From the NCBI GenBank assembly GCA_905235495.1, contig CAJOMK010000030.1, positions 1 to 10,644 of the forward strand: a DNA stretch of 10,644 bases, written 5' to 3'. Below, one piece after another: positions 5,181 to 10,644 of the stretch. The DNA is from an uncultured Methanobrevibacter sp. (GTDB lineage Archaea > Methanobacteriota > Methanobacteria > Methanobacteriales > Methanobacteriaceae). Numbering within the stretch: the stretch's first letter is position 1; the number at the start of each line of letters is the position of its first letter. The translations under genes and the position numbers were made by a program. A model generated the notes under the pieces. That model did no database searches. It was not told the origin of the DNA and saw only the letters and a list, made by a program, of their open reading frames with translations.

Positions 5181-7226
5181 TTATTCAACACCTAAAGCTT
5201 TCATAACTGCTTCAATTGGATTGTTATATGGAATCATAGTAAATTTAGCTAGCAATTCTGGAGGTACCAATCCAAAGTCAGAATAAGAACTCATAGGAAT
5301 TAAAACTTTTTTTGCTCCAGCATCTTGGCAAACTTGTAGAGCATCTGCCAAATTCTGTACTTTTTCAACAGTTCCTCCCAAAGAGAAGTTACCTAATATA
5401 GCTGTAGATGGTATAACTTGCCTGTTTATTGCAACACTACATAACACTATAAAAGTAGCTAAGGTTAATTGCTTTGTCATGCCAATGCCATGCAAATCTT
5501 TTACCTGCATCACATAATCCTTGTCAGTATATGAAATTTGTCCACTGACTGAACTTGCATTAGACTTAAAGTATTGATAAGCAATTTTAACAGCTTCATT
5601 AACTTCTTTATTAGAACCTATTCCATTAGGAGTAAATTTACCATTACCACTCATCATTTCAGTCTCAAACTTGTAAACTCCAAATTTGCCACTTTCTGAA
5701 GGCCCTACTGAATATAAATGACCTGGCTTCAAATCTCCTTCTGGGATTAAAGTACTGCTTGCCTGCTCTTGAACACCTACATAATATTCCTTATTCTCTT
5801 CCAAATCAATGTATGAAAAATTAACATCATAAAATTCCATTCCACCAATTTTTTTAAGTTGTTCCTTTACTCTGCGTCTAGATTCCAATGCCAATTCTAA
5901 GATTTCACGGATTTCTTCTTTATCAAAATTGCCATCAGGATAAACTAATTTAACAAGACCTGATACCATACGATTTACTGCAATGGTGTCTCTTTGGTTT
6001 AAATCATAACCTAATTTAAAATAGTGAGTATAAGAATCAGAGAATGAACGTTTTCTCATTTCACGGAAAAATTCAGACAAATAATCTGTTATAAATCCAA
6101 AATCATCAGTAAAGAATTCTGGACGATATTTAGGAATTTCCCAACCTGGTATATAACAGTGCATTCTATCAAAGAATGCTGTGTCTGTTCCCATTTCTGA
6201 AGGGAATGGGTCAAATAAACTAGATGTCTTTAAAAGAGATTCAACACTCTGATTAATGTTTCCAACAAATACCATAGAAGCATTTGCATTTTTCTCCTCC
6301 TTGCCTCTAGAGAAAGAACCTGAAGCCATAAAATCCTTCATTATAGCTATCCCATCTTGATCCTTAAATTTGATACCGGCAACTTCATCAAAAGCAACAC
6401 AATCCCACATTCCAACAAGACCAATTTGTCTAGTAGACATATTATAGAATAAATTAGCGACAGTGGTTTGACCACCAGATACTAAAATACTGTTAGGAGA
6501 AATTTCCTTATAAATGTGAGACTTACCTGTACCGCGAGGACCCAATTCACATAAATTGAAGTTATTTTCAACCAAAGGAATCAATCTTGCTATGAGCAAC
6601 CATTTAACACGATTGTCAAATTGTGTAGGCTCCATACCGCAAGATTTTAAAAGCAAATCAATCCATTCTTCTTTAGTGAAATTCTTCCTATTCCATAATA
6701 TGTCATCTAAATCAATGTTAGGAAGTTGAATCGGTTGCAAGTCTCTGATTTTTATCGTGTTTGACCTCATGTCAGCTTCATCAAATGAATATTCTAAATT
6801 AATCATGCACCATAAATTTCCCCCTAAAAGCCTTTCATATCTTTGCGGGAAATCAGGATTGATTGGAATGTTCTTAAGTCCTAAATTGGAAAATGTCGCT
6901 AAATAAGTGTCTGTCCTATAATCCAGACTGACTGTAACAACATCAATGATTGAATATGTGCCTAATTCTTTTAGTTTTGATAATATTTTTTGAGCTTCAT
7001 CAGGACGAACATAATTGTTTGCAAGAATGTTCTTCACATTTTGAACCCCTTGTTCAATTAATGTTTCGTCTTGAGAACAATATTTTCCTAATAGATATTC
7101 AAGAACATAAACAGGAACATTTGCACCTTCCTTAACTCTTTTTGTTAAATCTTTCCTAACAATTTTGCCATCAAAGTAATGCCTTAATTTTTCGTTTAAA
7201 TCATCTTCTAAATCATATGATTCCAT
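5181..7226 (-). CDS. brxL: BREX system AAA+/Lon-like protein BrxL
   Basis: A full-length 681-aa BrxL, an ATPase that assembles on DNA and acts in BREX phage defence. The N-terminal region holds the family-typical VRKDLTKRVKEGANVPVYVLEYLLGKYC (23-50) and NNYVRPDEA (70-78). The AAA+ core has Walker A GPRGTGKS (229-236), Walker B with Asp280-Glu281 in VAFDEVAG, a sensor-like VFVGNINQ (319-326) and a probable arginine finger in FFDRMH (Arg354). The C-terminal ~120 residues have the Lon-protease fold pattern (LGNFSLGGTVEKVQNL, AGAKKVLIP). The Lon Ser-Lys pair is not visible: the Ser position seems to be Thr584 or Gln586 and the Lys position Ala627/Ala629, so protease activity is doubtful. The start is firm, with AGGAGG seven bases upstream. 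It is the last BREX gene of the operon, 11 bp after pglZ. Confidence 0.96.
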   Translation of the reverse strand: MESYDLEDDLNEKLRHYFDGKIVRKDLTKRVKEGANVPVYVLEYLLGKYCSQDETLIEQGVQNVKNILANNYVRPDEAQKILSKLKELGTYSIIDVVTVSLDYRTDTYLATFSNLGLKNIPINPDFPQRYERLLGGNLWCMINLEYSFDEADMRSNTIKIRDLQPIQLPNIDLDDILWNRKNFTKEEWIDLLLKSCGMEPTQFDNRVKWLLIARLIPLVENNFNLCELGPRGTGKSHIYKEISPNSILVSGGQTTVANLFYNMSTRQIGLVGMWDCVAFDEVAGIKFKDQDGIAIMKDFMASGSFSRGKEEKNANASMVFVGNINQSVESLLKTSSLFDPFPSEMGTDTAFFDRMHCYIPGWEIPKYRPEFFTDDFGFITDYLSEFFREMRKRSFSDSYTHYFKLGYDLNQRDTIAVNRMVSGLVKLVYPDGNFDKEEIREILELALESRRRVKEQLKKIGGMEFYDVNFSYIDLEENKEYYVGVQEQASSTLIPEGDLKPGHLYSVGPSESGKFGVYKFETEMMSGNGKFTPNGIGSNKEVNEAVKIAYQYFKSNASSVSGQISYTDKDYVMQVKDLHGIGMTKQLTLATFIVLCSVAINRQVIPSTAILGNFSLGGTVEKVQNLADALQVCQDAGAKKVLIPMSSYSDFGLVPPELLAKFTMIPYNNPIEAVMKALGVE

Positions 7227-7233
7227 TTATATT

Positions 7234-7239
7234 CCTCCT
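7234..7239 (-). promoter_or_regulatory. brxL: brxL ribosome binding site overlapping the pglZ stop
   Basis: AGGAGG on the - strand shares two bases with the pglZ stop codon (TAG at 7238-7240). A ribosome finishing pglZ sits on the brxL start region, so the two proteins are probably translationally coupled. Confidence 0.7.
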
Positions 7240-9739
7240 ATAAGAAATCAAATCCATCCTGAAATGCTATGTCTATTGTAAATGGAATTCTGTCGACTTC
7301 AATATCCTCTTTCAAATCTCTAATAATCAAATAATAATCTTTTGATTTGTCATATTGTCTTTGAAGCAATCTAAAATGACTCATAAATTCACGTTCTTCT
7401 GAATATTGAGTATTTTTATCTGCATAAATAATCTCTTCACCAGAAATTTTATTATTATCTTCATCAACAAAATATATTGATGCTTCTAGAGGAACAACAG
7501 TATCAGAAACATTTTCCTTTTGGAAAAACCTTAAATTAACTTCATGATTTGTTACAATTTTTCTTGTCATTACTAATTGAAGTTCAACAGTTCTTTGGTT
7601 TCTTGCACCTTTTCCAGCCTTAACTTCTAAAAATGGAACAATACATTCCTCAAGGTTTGCGCCTCCATGAACAAAGTTATGACTGGAACCTGGAGCTTTA
7701 AAAATGTCTGAACCAATTGGAACATTTGCATACAAACTCATATCCAAATAATCCATTGAAATTGAAACGGCACCATCAATAGGCAATGGGGTTTCTGAAA
7801 TAATAAATCGTTTATGCTTTTTCTCTTTGAATTTATCTAAATCAACTTTATCATGTTCTTTAAGCTTATCACGATTATAAATAAATCCATGATCTGCAGT
7901 AATGTATATGTGAGCATAATTCAAAGTGCTTAATTTAGTAATTAACTTTTGTAAATCATCTATTGTCTCTTGGGCTGCATTAAAGACTTCATTTTCTGAA
8001 GGAGCATAATCTCCTCTAGCATCAATCTTATTATGGTATATATAAACCAAATTAACTCCTTTCATTATTTCTTTTAAGTCATTAATCTTTAATTTGTCTA
8101 CTTCCTCATAAGATATTGCCAAAGAATCGCTAGCATATGAATTTAAAATCTTATTTCTCTCATCAGTAGATCTACAGTTCATATCATCAACTAAAATGTT
8201 ATCGTTATCATATCTTATCTCTTTGTTAGGTAGAAGAGATGCCATGCCTAATGCAGTATAAGAAGGTATTGAAGATAACATTGGTGCAATTGTAGGAGTC
8301 CTATTTGGATCTTTTTCAAGCTCTGCAACTAACTCAACTGCACAACCATATCTAAATGCATCTGAAATTATTACAGCAGTCTTATGTTTTCTAATAGCTG
8401 CAGGAATATTTTGTTTGTAAAATTTCCATTGTTTTAACACATCCAAATCATTTAAGGATTTTCCTTCCAAACTCTTAGTGAATATAGGATTTATTTTACT
8501 TAAGAATCGATTAACATATAAATTTTCAATTAATTGTCTTAGATCTTCTAAATACTCAGTATCTTCCAAAGAGTCATAGAAATAATAGAATTTTCTATAA
8601 TATGAATCCAAATAAACCCATTTTTCTGCATAGATCTTAATTAAATCATCGGCATCTTCTGGAAGTTCTATCCTCATAAATTCATTAATTAATGAAATAA
8701 ACTTATTTGAATAATCCAAGACATTATAATTATTCTCATATTTTGGATAAAAATGAGTCTTCTTCCTATCTTCAAGCAATTCTTTAAATTCACTGCCTAA
8801 ATCCGTCTGATTTTCATATAGGATTTCAGTATAATGATAAATTATATTTTCATCAAATTTCTCAAATGAATCACATTTTGCATAAGCATCAACACTGGCA
8901 TATCCTAAACTTGTAATGTTTAATTTTGGTTCTAATTTTTTAGCGATTCTATCATAATACTCTGAGTAATTAGAGTTATTCATGAATTCACTTATAAAAA
9001 AATATGCATTATTTTTATCTTTCACCAAGTATTTGTCCCATGATTTAGGTGTAGGTCCTTGATATAAACTTGCTGTGTAATTAAGAATTAATGACCTAAC
9101 CAATCTGTTGACGCTTGGCTTTTCATCAGAATATGAAAAGGTACTGGAAACCATATCCCAAAAATCATCCAGTACATTAAAGTTTTCAAAACGTTTTATA
9201 ATTTCATTTTCTTCACCAAAATTATTCACAATAACTTCACGAACAACATAACCAAATTTCAATGCCTTTTGATTGCATAAAACAGCTATTATAGCTTTTT
9301 TAATATCCAATTCATCGTTTGGAACATTTAAATTTTTAAATGATTCTCGTCTCGCTTTAGATTTCCAAAATGAAGAATATTTCCTAATTAGATTATAAAA
9401 CTCTGGAGCAATACCAAGTTCCTCTCCAATCATAGCAATAGGATCAGCTGTAAATGAAAATGCATAATGATTCATATCTGCCAAGTAATTTTCATCATCA
9501 TTTGGTTGTTCAAAAGGTGCATAAATAAGATAATTGGATTCCTTATCCTGATGTTCAATTAAGTATTTTGTATGAATTAAATTGCCTTCTTTTATAATAT
9601 GTAATTTTGCATTATCCAATTTAATATGTTCTATATATTCTTGAAACTCCTTACCTTCATCATACCAAAAAACAATTTGGCGATAGGAATAGACATTGAA
9701 TATGGAATTAAGTCTATTTTGTATTTCTTCACAATTCAT
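7238..9739 (-). CDS. pglZ: BREX phosphatase-domain protein PglZ (type A-like)
   Basis: An 833-aa PglZ, the protein common to all BREX systems, with an alkaline-phosphatase-superfamily domain. The N-terminal part opens with QIVFWYDEGKEF (21-32) and a later LIYAPFEQPNDDENYLADM (71-89), the pattern of type A PglZ. About 110-450 is helical and unassigned. The catalytic domain starts at TAVIISDAFRY (454-464; Asp460 a likely metal ligand), then SSIPSYTALGMASLLP (489-504; Thr/Ser the likely nucleophile position), IYHNKIDARGD (567-577), ITADHGFIY (613-621; Asp616 and His617 metal ligands) and SSHNFVHGGANLEECIVPF (685-703). A beta-rich C-terminal domain fills 715-833. Motifs appear intact. In BREX it partners with PglX or BrxC. 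It follows brxC by 46 bp with only a weak ribosome site (AAAGGG), and runs directly into brxL. Residue roles are assigned by family pattern. Confidence 0.95.
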   Translation of the reverse strand: MNCEEIQNRLNSIFNVYSYRQIVFWYDEGKEFQEYIEHIKLDNAKLHIIKEGNLIHTKYLIEHQDKESNYLIYAPFEQPNDDENYLADMNHYAFSFTADPIAMIGEELGIAPEFYNLIRKYSSFWKSKARRESFKNLNVPNDELDIKKAIIAVLCNQKALKFGYVVREVIVNNFGEENEIIKRFENFNVLDDFWDMVSSTFSYSDEKPSVNRLVRSLILNYTASLYQGPTPKSWDKYLVKDKNNAYFFISEFMNNSNYSEYYDRIAKKLEPKLNITSLGYASVDAYAKCDSFEKFDENIIYHYTEILYENQTDLGSEFKELLEDRKKTHFYPKYENNYNVLDYSNKFISLINEFMRIELPEDADDLIKIYAEKWVYLDSYYRKFYYFYDSLEDTEYLEDLRQLIENLYVNRFLSKINPIFTKSLEGKSLNDLDVLKQWKFYKQNIPAAIRKHKTAVIISDAFRYGCAVELVAELEKDPNRTPTIAPMLSSIPSYTALGMASLLPNKEIRYDNDNILVDDMNCRSTDERNKILNSYASDSLAISYEEVDKLKINDLKEIMKGVNLVYIYHNKIDARGDYAPSENEVFNAAQETIDDLQKLITKLSTLNYAHIYITADHGFIYNRDKLKEHDKVDLDKFKEKKHKRFIISETPLPIDGAVSISMDYLDMSLYANVPIGSDIFKAPGSSHNFVHGGANLEECIVPFLEVKAGKGARNQRTVELQLVMTRKIVTNHEVNLRFFQKENVSDTVVPLEASIYFVDEDNNKISGEEIIYADKNTQYSEEREFMSHFRLLQRQYDKSKDYYLIIRDLKEDIEVDRIPFTIDIAFQDGFDFL

Positions 9740-9785
9740 TTTAAAACCCTTTAATGTATTTCATGTTAATAAAAAACTGAAATTC

Positions 9786-10644
9786 TCATAATCTCAAATT
9801 GATGCTATCTGCATCACCAAGTTTGTTCTTTAATTCTTTTTTAATGTTCTCGAAAAATTTATCAATGTCTTGTTCTGATTCAAGTTTCACTCTAGTCGAA
9901 TGAACTATATCTTTAATATCAACATTTACTTCAGAAGGAAGAGGTACAGGAATAGTGTCAGACCTGTTATTGATAAATTCTTGAATTTCATTTTCAAATT
10001 TATTTTTGATATTTTCAGATTGTGTAGTGTACCCATTAATAACTGCCATATTTTTTTCAGAAGATAATTTTGCTTTAAGTGTATCAAAACTTAAAATAAT
10101 TCTATTTTCAAATTCTTTTTTAAGTTCCTCATCAGTTAATTTAGATATTACACTATCAAAATCACCATCAACACCATTTATGACAATATTGCGTTTTTCT
10201 TCTAAAATTTCATCAAATCGAGTATTAAATGCATTATTTAATTCAGGCAAGCGCCTAATTTCTGAATAAGGTTCAGGCATGTCAATAATCTTTTTAATTT
10301 CAGATGCAGTATCAGAAATTTCAGTATTATTAATTAAATTTCCATTGCTTTCATAAATGTCATAAACAGAACATGCATCTTCGAAGATTTTCTTTTGAGT
10401 TCCATTAAAGAAAGCCAAGACAAGTTCTAATTCTTCACCCAAAAATAATAATTCCTCTTCAATACCGCAAACATAAGGGAAAAATTTAGACACTCCCTTT
10501 TTATTATTTATATCTGTGAATAATTCCTTAGCTTTTTCTAAAGTTTCCTTGCCAGGATATTTGTCTAAAATTTTAAATTGGAAAAGGCAATCATTGACTG
10601 CATCTAATTTTATTTTGTTTTCTCTTTTAAAAACTTCCATGATA
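9786..10644 (-). CDS. brxC: BREX P-loop ATPase BrxC, C-terminal part (5' end outside window)
   Basis: The frame has no stop before the right edge: an Ile codon precedes the Met at 10638-10640, with no room for a ribosome site, so the Met is probably internal. About 285 residues are visible of a protein that is usually about 1,200. They match the BrxC tail pattern as I recall it: LAFFNGTQKKIFEDACSVYDIYESN (75-99), EPYSEIRRLPELNNAFN (123-139), then a helical, charged region with coiled-coil character (140-225). The end is VNVDIKDIVHSTRVKLESEQDIDKFFENIKKEL, like the BrxC C-terminus where a conserved V-x-V strand is followed by an acidic DVD/DID helix. The P-loop ATPase part lies outside the window, so the ATPase is inferred. 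The identification rests on pattern and on its position before pglZ. The main alternative, the C-terminus of a PglX methyltransferase, fits the sequence less well. Confidence 0.75.
   Translation of the reverse strand, partial: IMEVFKRENKIKLDAVNDCLFQFKILDKYPGKETLEKAKELFTDINNKKGVSKFFPYVCGIEEELLFLGEELELVLAFFNGTQKKIFEDACSVYDIYESNGNLINNTEISDTASEIKKIIDMPEPYSEIRRLPELNNAFNTRFDEILEEKRNIVINGVDGDFDSVISKLTDEELKKEFENRIILSFDTLKAKLSSEKNMAVINGYTTQSENIKNKFENEIQEFINNRSDTIPVPLPSEVNVDIKDIVHSTRVKLESEQDIDKFFENIKKELKNKLGDADSINLRL

Noticed and set aside
1..10644. CRISPR arrays, tRNA or rRNA genes, insertion sequences
   Set aside because: No regularly spaced repeats, cloverleaf-like sequence, rRNA motifs or transposase were seen on either strand.

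Overview
The window looks like chromosome of a low-GC methanogenic archaeon of the Methanobacteriales, most likely Methanobrevibacter-like. The main reasons are MfnB, a methanofuran biosynthesis enzyme, the very AT-rich intergenic DNA, oligo-U type terminators, and archaeal TATA-like boxes next to strong Shine-Dalgarno sites. The genus is an inference; no rRNA or tRNA gene is present to test it.

Left part (1-4134), housekeeping. The 3' end of ubiX (flavin prenyltransferase) lies on the + strand. It is followed by a cbiT-like cobalamin-pathway methyltransferase broken by about five frameshifts. On the - strand come mobA (molybdenum cofactor guanylyltransferase), guaB (IMP dehydrogenase) and mfnB. 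Hairpin plus U-tract terminators follow guaB and mfnB, and two U-tracts follow mobA, so these look like separate transcripts. mfnB starts with TTG.

Middle (4135-5180), about 690 bp without a convincing protein gene and then a small regulator. The gap holds promoter-like sequence for mfnB. It also holds a perfect 10-bp hairpin with an 11-nt U-tract on the - strand; about 120 bp upstream of it is an exact TTTATATA box, which together suggest a small RNA. The 87-aa winged-helix protein at 4828-5091 has, just upstream of its start, a perfect 25-bp dyad made of two AATAGCTATT palindromes 11 bp apart, a likely operator.

Right part (5181-10644), phage defence. Three - strand genes form the core of a BREX system, transcribed in the order brxC (C-terminal part, running off the window), pglZ, brxL. 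The brxL Shine-Dalgarno overlaps the pglZ stop codon. No pglX methyltransferase lies between brxC and pglZ, where classical type 1 systems carry it. The order matches the compact type 4 layout (brxP-brxC-pglZ-brxL as I recall it) or a rearranged type 1. The gene beyond the right edge decides this. The winged-helix gene immediately downstream may regulate itself and perhaps the defence locus.
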